DNA from: Brachycybe producta
Lineage: Eukaryota > Arthropoda > Diplopoda > Playtdesmida > Andrognathidae
Reading direction: 5' to 3'
Length of the DNA: 64,000 nucleotides
Assembly: GCA_036925085.1 (NCBI GenBank)
Contig: JAUPFP010000001.1
Span: 12,921,854 to 12,985,853 of the forward strand
Shown piece by piece: positions 31,562-42,726 of the stretch. The notes under the pieces are model-generated. The model saw only the letters and a program-made list of their open reading frames with translations. It made no database searches and had not been told where the DNA came from. How positions within the stretch are numbered: position 1 is the first letter of the stretch; the number at the start of each line of letters is the position of its first letter. Both the position numbers and the translations under genes were made by a program.

Positions 31562-32500
31562 TGAAGCTCAAGGACCTCTAATAACACACACGTTATTCGA
31601 GGACATCTGATAACACGCACGTTATTCGAGGACCTCTGATAACACGCACGTTGTTAGAGGACCTCTGTTAATACACATGTCGTTAGAGGACCTCTGTTAA
31701 CACACATGTTGTTAGAGGACCTCTGTTAACACACATGTTGTTAGAGGACCTCTGTTAACGCACATGTTGTTAGAGGACCTCTGTTAACGCACATGTTGTT
31801 AGAGGACCTCTGTTAACGCACATGTTGTTAGAGGACCTCTGTTAACGCACATGTTGTTAGAGGACCTCTGTTAACGCACACATTGTTAGAGGACCTCTGT
31901 TAACACACACATTGTTAGAGGACCTCTGTTAACACACACATTGTTAGAGGACCTCTGTTAACACACACGTTGTTAGAGGACCTCTGTTAACACACACGTT
32001 GTTAGAGGACCTCTGTTAACACACACATTGTTAGAGGACCTCTGTTAACACACACGTTGTTAGAGGACCTCTGTTAACACACACGTTGTTAGAGGACCTC
32101 TGTTAACACACACGTTGTTAGAGGACCTCTGTTAACACAAACGTTGTTAGAGGACCTCTGTTAACACAAACGTTGTTAGAGGACCTCTGTTAACACAAAC
32201 ATTGTTAGAGGACCTCTGTTAACACACACGTTGTTAGAGGACATCTGTTAACACACACGTTGTTAGAGGACCTCTGTTCACACACGTTGTTAGAGGACCT
32301 CTGTTAACACACATGTTGTTAGAGGACCTCTGTTAACACACATGTTGTTAGAGGACCTCTGTTAACACATGTTATAAGAGGACCTCTGTTAACACACGTT
32401 ATTCGAGGACCTCTGATTACTCACATGTTATTTGATGAATTATGATTATGCAGATGTTATTTGATGAATTATGATTATGCAGATGTTATTTGATGATCTG
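31562..32500. repeat. 29-bp minisatellite, roughly 30 copies
   Basis: The unit is GTTAGAGGACCTCTGTTAAC followed by ACACACGTT or close variants. It repeats at 29-bp steps across about 0.9 kb. Each unit holds two palindromes, AGAGGACCTCT and GTTAAC. Variants (CATGTT, CGCATG, AAACG) cluster along the array, as expected for local turnover. The ends degenerate (TTATTCGAGGACCTCT on both sides). Confidence 0.95.
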
Positions 32501-32855
32501 TTAACACATTATTCAAATTCTCAACAAAACAACATTGTCACATGAAAAACATTAATATAATTTTGTTTAATGGCTTTACAATGAAAAAAAAACTCATTTT
32601 GTCATGTCCTTTATTTTAAGTGTTTAATTAGCATAAGTAGCATTTACATAAAAAACAGCAGATAAAAATATTCAAGCTTATTTCATAAAAAAACTAAAAA
32701 CTAGAGTTTAAAACACCTCTACCCAGCCAGCATATCGAAGGTATCTTCTTCTATATTGTTATCCAGTAATATTAGTTATGTAAACCTAGCAAAAAAAAAC
32801 ATGTAAAAGTTTTCAGTTACAAGTTTTTAGCAAAATTTATAAATTAATCATTCTA
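32501..32855. other. AT-rich 3' flank of the next gene
   Basis: No gene is seen. Two GATTATGCAGATGTTATTTGATGA-type units close the minisatellite near 32440-32495. The rest probably includes the 3' untranslated region of the minus-strand gene that ends at 32856. Confidence 0.4.
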
Positions 32856-35800
32856 TTAGTATGTGTTGATTTTACTGATAATTCTGTTTCGACAGTAGTC
32901 TTTGATGTTTCTCCATGTTCTGTTCTTCAGCGTAAACTCTTTCTTCAGGCAATTATCGATATCACATTTTCCTGGTAGTTTACCCAGCAGAATCAGTTTT
33001 CCTAAATGCTTTTCCACTGCACATTTTTCTTCTTCAGTCCAGTGTTGTCTTTTAGTAGTGAAACTCTGTTTGGTTTTTTTGGTTTGGGGCATTTTATCTG
33101 CATATGTTTTAAGTGCTATTTTTGTTTATAAAATAAAAATGAAGTTATGAGTGAAAAAAAAAATCAAAATGAGTTTACTAAATTGCACAAAATTACAATT
33201 TTAAATTTAAACAATTCACACAAAAAACTTATGGTTTTCTGAATTTCACTATGCTTACAGCAAACAGATCTATAAAAACTTCTAACCTGCTGGGTTTTTT
33301 TCTTCTGAAGTGCCTACAAAGTCATCATTATCACTGCTTTCATCAGTGTCTATTGGAATCTCTGTTATGAATGAGCACAACAATTTAATAAAACTGAGTA
33401 CTCAGGATAAAAATTATCATTCAATAGTTACCTTCACTGGGTTCAATATTTATTTCATCTAAACTTTTCCCCTGTTGCTGAGGAAGTGTGCCATTTTCTA
33501 GGGCAATGAATAGTTTTGACAATTTTGCAACTTGTAGTGTGTCATTTGGCAGTCTATAGTATTCGCGGTGAACGCAGATATCGTGCCCCATAAAATTTGC
33601 AAGCAAATCCAATTCATTATCTTTTAGATTCAACACTTGAGAAAGTGAAGCAATGTGCTTTCTCAACTTTGTAGATCGTAGGTTTTTTGGATATTGGGCA
33701 TTGCATTCGACAGAAAACCGTCTAATATGTCCTTGTGATTCATAATGAGGTCTTGCAAATAGAAACTCATTGTCAGCATGCACTTTAGCTACACTTCGGT
33801 GGCTTATGAGTATATCAATCGATTCTTTCATATCATTTGTCAGCAGAACAGGAACAGTACGCCCTCGTTTCCCTTGAATTTCTATTCTTTTTAAAATTTT
33901 GCACAAGTTTCGTTCAGTTTTAGACAAATTTTTAGTTATGTCATTTTCAGATATTTCTCCTTGTCCACAGTGTTTCAAGTACTCTGAAAGTTTTATCTTC
34001 GAAACTTCGCCAGAGCGTCTGCGGTTAAACAAAATGATTTGAGTTAAAACAATCTGACTTAAGTTGCTCCATGCATCTGTTATTTCTTCTGGTGATTTTT
34101 TTGACAATTTCTCCGTGGCTGTTGATGCACATTCTTTTAAATATGCAGTAAGCTTTATTACATCATTTGTTAGTGGAAGAAGAAGAGGCTGATTTCTTTT
34201 ATTTTCATATAAAGTTTTCAGTGCATGAGTTGACACTTCGGTGGTGTAATCCATGTTAAATAGTTCCAGAAAGCTGTCTGTTTTTTTATATTGTTCCTTA
34301 TCTCCTGTTTCAATTGATTTTCCCTTTACTATAAAACAGCATTTTTTCAGTGTGTGTCCCAGTTTCAATGCAAGGGACGGTGTTTTGTATTTGCATGTTT
34401 TAGCCTAAAACCCAGCCACAAGCCTTACAGCTGCAGTTACAATTTTGAAGTGTTTGGGTTCTAAAACTGTTAAAAGTGAAGCAGTGTTAAACCCATGCTG
34501 TTTTCGAATCTCCAACAAGAGTCGGCCAATTTCTCGCAGTTTATTTTTGATGTGAGCATGTTGGTCTTTTTCATGACCATGCTTGAGATATTCCTTCCTT
34601 GCCAGCTCCAAAATAGTAGGGTCTTGTTTAATAGCTAAAGTGACTTCATCTTGGCGCATATTACAAAGAAGAAAATTTACTTCTTCACTGATATTATCAG
34701 GTGAAGGCAAAAGAAAAAGGCTTTGCACAGATAGTTGTCGGCGTCCAATTTTATGTTTTGCATCCATTAATTTGCATTTGTGTTTCCAGAGGTCTGTCTT
34801 AACGTAATATCCAAAACAGTAGGGGCATGGCCGGTAATGACTTGGAGAAACATTACATTGTGGCCTGTATGCAACAACTAACTCTCCCTTGCCACTTCTC
34901 AGCACAGAGCAGTTGTGAATATGGTTGCCCAAATTCCGTAATCGTGTCAGCTCATTTTGACGTAGTGTTTTGTTTTTTCTGCTTCGAGTTTTGCAACCTC
35001 TAATTCATTTTTATGCTTTGATGCAAGGTGTCGTGGCAATTTTTTTTGTGGTTTTTCACAAAATGGACAGTAAAAAGCTTTATCCCAGTTTCGATGTTTT
35101 CCATTATTGGAGGTTGTTATAACATGAATCTTGGATGATGTTCCTGTAGATGGTGGTGTTGAACATTTTTTGGTTTCAGTTTCTGGACATTCATTAGGAT
35201 CTTTCTTCTGGCATTTAGTATTTGATTGATTCATCTCGAAATCATCACTTTCTGTTTCATACTCATTTGCTTCACTTTTTGAGGAAGAATCAGAAGGTAC
35301 ATAATCACTTAGTGATTCATTATTGAATGTATCAGATGATGAGGAGTCTGTTAAATTGGCATAATTTTCAATTTCATTTGTTGGCATGCCCTGCGGGTTT
35401 TTTACGATACCAGAAGTGGAAGGTGTTTCTAGCTGTCCAGAGTACTCTTCTGTTACTGGTTTAACAGTGCTCATACTATGATCATCATTATCTGATGATT
35501 CTGAGGTTACCCAGTCGTAAATATTGGCAGGTCTTAACATAGTTAATTGCTGTGTTATATTCTCCTGTTCAGACATGTTTGCACTTTGAGTAGCCAAAAT
35601 GGGAGAGTTGCATGGTTGGTCATAAGAGCATGATCTAAGTGCATTATCCAGAATGTCCTCCAGACAGGTCATTCCTGCATCAGAGTTAGAGATTTCAATG
35701 TTATCATCAGATGTTGAATCACTTTCATGCTGAAAGACATTTTCAGGTGGAAGGGAGAAAGAAGGACAAGGTTGATTGGCAGAAGTATTTGTCTGTGGTG

Positions 35801-37427
35801 TTTGTGTCTGAGGAGTTTCTAGAATGTTTTCATCCTGAGCATTAGTTGATGATTGTTGAGAAGTTGATGAACAAGGCTGTGGGGTTTTTTCAGAATTTGA
35901 AGTCAAAGAAGTTGGTGCAAATTCCTGTTTAAAAGTTATTTCCTTACTAATGAGTATTAAAAATGTGTGCAACATAATTAAATAAGTCACAAATGGTTTT
36001 CACCTTTTGTTGGCTCTGTTGAGTTGATAAGTAGAATTCCGATTTGGACTTTGTTTTTTCCTTTTTAGGTTTAGGTTGTTTTCGTAGTTGAGGCTTTTTG
36101 CTTGCAACTTTTACTAGAAATATTTAACAAAGCATAGGCTAATACCACTAGGTTTAGATACACAATTAAAATAAATCTGATAAACAAGCATGATTATGAT
36201 GATTATAATATATTAAGTTAACTGTAAGTAGAAGTTGGAACAATTCTTGTTCAAATTGAGGTCCTGTGATAATTTTAGTAGTATCTATATATCGATTTAA
36301 AGTTACATATCTTTAACAAAGTACAGAATCAGTTTTTTTTGTTTGATTGACTTAATTAATAGTGTTCTGTTTTTGGGCTACTTCCAGTTTTTAAATCTAA
36401 AAACTCAGCCGAACATACTTAGTCATGTACCAGACAGAAGCACACACAAAAATCCAGCACAGAAAAAATTCTCAATAGTGTAAATGCTCACATGCAAAAT
36501 ACCCACACAGAAAATTGTTCAAACATAAAAATGTTCACATGGGTGAATACTCACACACTTTGTATACTTACCACAAGTAGCACATTTCATATAGCTTACA
36601 ACATATGGTAGCACAGGCAGTTGGTCAGCATTAAGCCAACTATGTTGGGCTAATGGTGTACTTTCCAACATTGAGCCAACTATGTTGGGCTTATGGTGTA
36701 CTTTCCTGGTGTATGTCCCACCAACGAATTGTTTTATTTTCCCAAAGATTGTTGACTTAATGTTGTAAATAACATGTGACCTAAAGTTGGCCCATTTGAA
36801 CTTTATCAAACATTGTTAAAATGTGTTCCAACATTGGACCAATGAATGTTGGCAAAATGTCCCCTAAACACAAGTTTCCAACATTTTCACAATAATTTTA
36901 TAAGTTGATATTAAAATGAATTATGAACAGAATATTTTCAGACTGATTATCTGTCATGCAGGAACAAAACTAAGAGAAATGTGTCTTAGAAACTAGAAGG
37001 GTAGCTTGATCAATTAAGAGAATTTTTATGTTGATATTTTTTCAAGAGAGAGAGAAAGAAGAGAGAAAGAGTAGAGAGAGAGAAAAAAGAGAAGAGAGAG
37101 AGAGAAGAGAGAGAGAAGAGAGAGAGAGAGAAGAGAGGAGAGAGAAGAGAGAGAGAAGAGAGAGAGAGAGAGAGAAAAAAGAGGAGAGAGAGAAGAGAGA
37201 GAGAAGAGAGAGAGAAGAAAGAAGAGAGAGAGAAGAGAGAGAGAGAAGAGAGAAGAGAGAGAAGAGAGAGAAAGAGAGAGAAGAAAGAAGAGAGAAAAAG
37301 AGAGAGAAGAAAGAGAAGAGAGAGAGAAGAAAGAGAGAGAAGAAAGAAGAGAGAAAAAGAGAGAGAAGAAAGAGAAGAGAGAGAGAAGAAAGAGAAGAGA
37401 GAGAGAAGAAAAAGAGAGAGAGAGAGA

Positions 37428-37467
<40 letters not shown>

Positions 37468-38556
37468 AGAGAGAGAGAAGAAAGAGAGAGAAGAAAGAGA
37501 GAGAGAGAGAGAGAAAAAGTTCAACTTTAAGTTCATTTTGAATTTTATATTTCTCCTTAAAAAGTTTGTATGAAAATTCTTGGTCTAAATATACTTTTAT
37601 GCACACATCATTTCGAAAGCATCTCTTTAAGCAGAAATTGATGGTTTATTAGAAACTAGAAGAATTGCATATTTTTCAAAATAAAATTTTACTTGCATTT
37701 TGAGAATGTGAAGTTTTTTTTTTTTCTTATTTAAATTTAATCATGTGATTACATTTGATCATTTTCAAATTGTGACGAAAAGTTTATTGAATGTAAAATG
37801 AATGTAAAATACTATTAGGGCTTGCCTCTTTACTTTTCTAGTTTCTGGCACAATTTCAAGTACTACTCACTAATCACTTTGAAACTGACTCAGGTAGCTC
37901 AAGTAGAAATTGGCTGTTAGAAAAAGCTTAATTTAAAAGATAACAACATGAAAATACCCTTAAGGTGGTTTTGAAGTGTAAATGCTTCTTGAACTCTTAA
38001 TTATTCTGTCTTGGATGTGTTTTAGTAACTGGAAGAGTACCTCAAAATTAAAAATGATCCATAAATTAAAGTAATGTTTAACTCAAATTTTTATGTGCGG
38101 AATTTTTTATGTTTGCTTCAGTCATAGAACCACTTGATTCAAATGAAATTTAAGACAAACATACAAAAAGTATGTGTTTTGAGTAATTTTGTGGTTGAAA
38201 AATTTGTTTTACATGTACAGTAGTACACACCTTAAACATGCTTTTTACAGTTAAGAAATAATGAAATGTTATCATACCAAATTGTGTTTCCAGCGTTTGT
38301 TTTACATTGTCTTCATATAAGACAGTGATGGATTTTTCATTCTGCACAGATATCACTTGTGCAGGGTACCACATTCCATCTTTCCATTTAGCCTTTACTT
38401 TTTGTCCCAAAACAAATGTAATGGCATTGCTTTTTTTTATACCCTACAAGTTATTTTATCATAAATTAAACAAAATTAAGAAAAAAGATACAAGCCAGTA
38501 GTGGCACAAATATTTTGAAAATTTTAAATTTTAAAACTTACTTTTCTTTTTCCCAT
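32856..38556 (-). CDS. Multi-exon Tudor-like/zinc-finger/tyrosine-recombinase-like gene
   Basis: Exons in order: ATG exon 38556-38542 with GTAAGT donor; 38443-38278; a basic exon about 36115-36003; a long exon about 35945-33430; a short acidic exon about 33365-33288; a last exon about 33109-32856. The second exon encodes a Tudor-like module (KAKWKDGMWYPAQVISV). The long exon has a Ser/Thr-rich acidic part, zinc-finger pairs (YCPFCEKPQKKLPRHLASKH; PCPYCFGYY...WKHKC) and a recombinase-like domain (RRRSGEVSKIKL, LRKHIA, MGHDICVHREYYRL). A one-base shift near 34970 and a TAG at 34405-34407 interrupt it. Related uncharacterised proteins are common in fish and invertebrates. It may be a recombinase-derived host gene, a Crypton-like element or a pseudogene. 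Confidence 0.6.
33421..34368 (-). pseudogene. Tyrosine-recombinase-like domain, part of the gene above
   Basis: The domain spans about 310 residues. Arg in NRRRSGEV fits the first catalytic Arg. STKLRKH aligns with the HxxR box, but the expected His position is Thr. GHDICVHREYY supplies His and Tyr near the end. Because one catalytic position is changed, recombinase activity is uncertain. A TAG at 34405-34407 precedes this part in frame. A GTAACT donor at about 33429 would splice it to the next exon. Confidence 0.55.
36630..36900. repeat. Short duplication with GTTGGG/CCAAC words
   Basis: AACATTGAGCCAACTATGTTGGGCT is preceded by a near-copy about 46 bp away, each followed by TATGGTGTACTTTCC or a variant. 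Further CCAACATT words follow. The stretch lies in an intron of the minus-strand gene and resembles the CCAAC-rich DNA at 38966-39420, so it may be part of a MITE-like repeat. Confidence 0.5.
37044..37516 (+). repeat. GA-rich polypurine tract
   Basis: About 470 bp are almost purely G and A on the plus strand, mostly GAGAGAAGAGAGAG with AAAGAA interruptions. It lies in an intron of the minus-strand gene. All long frames through it are low-complexity artefacts. Strand asymmetry of this kind can form triplex (H-DNA). Confidence 0.95.
38278..38556 (-). other. First two exons: Tudor-like module
   Basis: The ATG exon is 15 nt (38556-38542) and is followed by GTAAGT. The acceptor TTGTAG ends at 38444. 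The second exon (38443-38278) ends before GTATGA. The phases agree. The encoded GQKVKAKWKDGMWYPA and VLYEDN resemble Tudor/agenet-type modules that read methylated ligands. Confidence 0.55.
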
Positions 38557-38965
38557 TTCAATGTTTTTGTGATTCACAAAATTAGACAAATAAGTGACAA
38601 AATTACAAAAATCAAGCTTATATAACAATGAGTGGGAGGGGGTTAAATCACAGATGTTTGTAATTAAAAACACATGTATGGAAACCAAACAATAGTTCTT
38701 TGCTTCAAAATATATATTCTTAACAACATAAATGTTTTAAGTCCAAGACAGGAATTTTTCACATGTGTTAGGAATTGCTTTTTTACAACTCTTTTTAATA
38801 TGGCTCAAAAGTGATTTTATTCTTGAGATTGAATTTAAAAAACAAATAAAATGAGGATCTTCGAGGATCTTTAAAGACATTGAGACAGGCATGAGTTTGT
38901 AATTAAGAACACATGTATAAATGTAAACAATTTCATAAATCAAACTTAAATTAGTTGGATTGTTG

Positions 38966-39320
38966 TTGTTTATCCGACTTTTGACAAACTTAAAATACTG
39001 ACCATTTTACAACCCTGTAACAATGAACAATCAAGTTCATTTTTATAGGGTTGTAAAATCATTAGTATTTTAAGTAGGATTTTTGTTGTTTATCCAATTT
39101 TTGACCAACGTCATTTTACAGTAAGCCTGCCAACAAAATGCCAACGGTTGATTTTCCATTGTTACTGAGTTGGAAATTAGTCATTAAATTAAGTTGCATT
39201 TTTGTTGTTTATCCAATGTTTGTCCAATGTCATTTTACTGTTGGCCAGCCAACGAAAGCCTAACGGTTGATTTTCTGTTGGAAAATCATTGGCAATGTGT
39301 AGGAAACCTGTCATAAATAA
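38966..39320. repeat. ~119-bp tandem repeat, three diverged units
   Basis: TTGTTGTTTATCC recurs at about 38966, 39085 and 39203, each followed by TTTTGACCAA- or TTTGTCCAA-like words. The second and third units share AACGGTTGATTTTC. No gene is seen between 38557 and 38965. Confidence 0.65.
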
Positions 39321-39469
39321 CTGTTCGCCCAACTATATCCACCAACCATTGGTAAAAGGTTGGATAGCCAACCAGACCAATAACCAACCATTACGACCAA
39401 ATTTCCACGTAGGGCCAACATATGTGTGCTACCTGGGTATAATAATACTCAGATTTTAACTACACTTTT

Positions 39470-41230
39470 TCCTATAGAACACACATTTTGAACACCACAG
39501 TCCAATGTCTCATAGGTTCACATGGAGTCATTTCTGCAAAATATCCATTTTTAATGCTTCATCATAACATTCATAGAGATAAAAAAACTTTGACCCAGTA
39601 TTTTTACCTCTCCTTGTTTGTTTCTATAAAAAGAAAAAAATCTAAACTTGTGGCTACTTCCCGGTACCACCTGCTGTGATGATAAAAAACTTGTTTATTG
39701 TTCATGTAACTTTCATTTTTTGTTTTGTATATGTCAAATAGTCATTTTATTCCATACTATGAAGTATTTTAACTACACTTTTTTCCATAGAACACACATT
39801 TTCCACATTGCATTCCAATTTCTCATAGACTATCATGGGGTCATTTCTGGGCCATAGCAAGAAGACAGACCTATTAATACTTCATTATAATGAAATGATC
39901 AGTCCAGGAGCGATCCTGGGTCGCTTAATTTTTCCTAGATCATTTATTTTTGTTTTTAGAATGGCATGAAATTTTGTCACCCCTCTGTACTATCGTACAG
40001 AGGGTTGACTCAGTTCTCTACAGCTGACGATGCCAATATCCTGTTTGGGTCCTCCTCTCCTAATCCCACCCCTTAATACAAAAAGATCATACTGATAAGC
40101 AGTAGCATTAGGTCTATGGGGTTGTATTTTTCTTGTGAATTTTGGATATTAATAGGGATGAGTCATGTTTGACATTTAAGCTGACCACTGGTCAGTTGTT
40201 TTCATCGGTTTATTTTATTTGTGTTTTCTTAAATAACCAATCAGAGGATTCTGAGAAAGTGTTCTCAGTATCCTCTTTTTGGATATAAAAGGCCGTGTAT
40301 TTTTATGTAATTCAAGCACTCTTGAGACAACGAATCTATGCTCAAGTTTGTTCAGAGAGAACAGTCTTTTTGAAGACTAAAGAACAGCCTTTTTTAGACT
40401 AAGGAAGCACTTTTTCATTTGTACTCTTATTACTGAAATTATGACTAATGTGGCCAAATTCTGTATATTATAAGAATAAATTGTTATGAAGAGTAAAAAG
40501 TTGCCAAGTCTAATTTCTTTTTACTTATCGGATAGAACGAAAGTTCTAACAACGTCTTAATCTCGAATTACCAATCCGGGTGAAAACCCGGATCACCACT
40601 TTTAGATGAAACTTCAAGGGACAGCACGATCAACCGGCTTTTAACGGGCGAAAGCCCGAGGGAGTAGCAGACAGCTAAAAGGTCCATTTTTTCTGTAAAA
40701 GTTCAACAAGGAAGAACTTGTGAGGAATAGGAAAAGGGATTAATTTGTTCCCTTCCTCCCGAACCAGGATAAAATAAGTGGCTTAGCCAACCGCTTTTTG
40801 GTATATTTTATCCACCACAAGGTGGTTCATTACAATAACATAGAAAAATAACTTTAGCCCAGTTTTTTTGCCGCCATTGTTAAAGAGAAAGAAGTTTTAA
40901 ATCGTGACTGCTTCATGATACCACCTGCTGTGATTGCAAATCATTATAAAAAAACTCTTGTTTTCACGACTTGCATTTGTTGATTTGCATATGGAAGGTA
41001 AGTCATTTTATTCCATACTATGAAGTATACATATATATTCAAATTTTAACTACACTTTTTCCCATAGAACACACATTTTCCACACCACATTCCAATCTCT
41101 CCATAGCAGGAAGACCGACCTATTAATGCTTCATCATAACATAGAGAAAAAAAACTTTAACAATGTGGTCAAAAAAACTGGGCCAAAGAGAAAGAAGTGA
41201 CTATATGATACCACCTGCTGTTTTACAAAT
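39470..41230. repeat. ~310-330-bp tandem repeat, three units, one split by an LTR
   Basis: ATAGAACACACATTTT starts units at about 39476, 39785 and 41065. Each unit contains a CTTCATYATAACAT word and then ACCACCTGCTGTG. The middle unit is opened by the LTR at 39891-40834. Subtracting LTR and duplication restores a spacing of about 331 bp. The outer units show the uninterrupted target. Confidence 0.8.
39891..40834 (+). mobile_element. Solo LTR with ATAA duplication
   Basis: A 944-bp segment from TGAAATGATC to GGTTCATTACA, flanked by ATAA at 39887-39890 and 40835-40838. It is the same family as 26656-27515. GGATATAAAAGGCC near 40282 is a TATA-like promoter and GAATAAATTG near 40471 a polyadenylation signal. 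CCGGGTGAAAACCCGG forms a perfect hairpin near 40577. No primer-binding site follows, so it is a solo LTR. Confidence 0.9.
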
Positions 41231-41321
41231 CATGATGAAACTTGTTTACTGTTCTTGTCTTGAATTAAAAAAAAATTAACAAAATCAAAATAAATCATAG
41301 TTTTATATAAGTAAAAAAAAA

Positions 41322-41777
41322 GAACCAAAAAACTACAAGACAAAGAAACTCGCACCAAATCTTTATCATAAAAAAATTATGTTATTCAAGCTAGATATTT
41401 ACAATGTTACTTAAACCTGGAAATGACAGTAACCAAAATTCATCGTGTTCTTTCTTTTACCAAAGGCAAGTGGTTAAAGGCTTATTAATACTAGAAATAT
41501 CGAAGTTGTTCATGTATGAATTTTATTTTGTTCTGAAATCAAATTATCCCGGAAATAGATTGAAATTGTTTTATACCGCTACGGATAGTTTCATCATGCG
41601 TATTCAAACGAAAGATTTGTACCATGACATGCAGCGTTACCAATACAATTTGGATATGATCGACTATCCAAAGTAACTTTCTGCACTCTCTTAAAAACAA
41701 AAAAGTTATGGGAAAATTTAAAGATGAAATGAATAGTGAACCTATTTCGGAATTTGTGCCCTAAATTGGAAAAGTTG
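41322..41777 (+). pseudogene. polB: Copy 2 polB fragment
   Basis: The first part matches 4741-4900 of copy 1 (YKTKKLAPNLYHK region). A deletion of about 270 nt then joins to the region around motif C, where copy 1 YTDTDS is replaced by YTATDS because of a single change. It stops where the Tc1-like sequence begins. The gene is non-functional. Confidence 0.85.
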
Positions 41778-42726
41778 TTTATTAAGCACATCATGAACAT
41801 CATATGCAAGTAAACGATCTAAAATAATTGCTTTAGGTGAAAACACTTCAATTACTGCTAGGCAGATAGCAAAAGCTGTTGGGGTTGGGAAATCCAGCAT
41901 TTCACAGATCATGAAGCTGCATAAAGAGACAGGATCTGTAAACACATCCCGTGAAAGACATTGTGGAAAAAAAGATAAACTACTCCTGGAGATGATAGTC
42001 TAATTCAAAGGATTAGTGTCATAGACCCAACAAATTAGTGTAATAGACCCAAAGAAGACCAGTGGAGACAACAAAAGAGAGATCTCATGGGATTAATATA
42101 TATGCTTCCACCGTACATCGCCGCCTTCTGGAGTGTGGCCGCCGGGCTCAACGCCCCTCCAAAAACCAGCTTTTGATACCAGCTATGAAGCAAAAAAGGC
42201 TATCCTGGGCAAAGAAACATCGAGACTGGATGATGGAAAATTGGAAAAAAGTGATATTTTCCGATGAAACCCACTTTGAGGTGCATGGCTACAGGTTAAA
42301 TTTTGTCCGCTGCTCACTTGGAGAAGCTCTTCAATCTGGCCACATCCAGCAATATCCCAAACAACCACCTAAGGTCAAGTTTTGGGAATGTTTCACAGCA
42401 TCTGGGCCACAAACACTTCACTCCATTGAAGGAATGATGGACAGCAAAAAGTACATAGGTATTCTTGAGGCAAAAATGGTGCCAACAATGCAAAAGCTGT
42501 TTCCCAGTGGTGATGGGATATTTCAACAAGATCTGGCTCCATGCCACAATTCTAAGCTTGCTAAGAGCTTCTTCGCCCAGCAACATTTGAAGGTATTGGA
42601 GTGGCCAGAAAATACACCTGATCTCAACCTCATTGAAAATTTGTGGGCCATTATTAAAGCACGCATATCTAAGATGGATTGCACAATGAAAACCAAAAGT
42701 GAAGAAAATGTGTGGAAAGCTAGTGG

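Noticed and set aside
31562-32500. CRISPR-like array
   Set aside because: The units are contiguous 29-bp repeats without unique spacers, in eukaryotic DNA. It is a minisatellite.
36519-36809. 96-residue minus-strand frame
   Set aside because: It crosses a short duplicated CCAAC-rich repeat within an intron and shows no family features.
37010-37606. Long frames rich in Ser/Leu/Phe or Arg/Glu on both strands
   Set aside because: They are translations of the GA tract in several frames and carry no non-repeat sequence.
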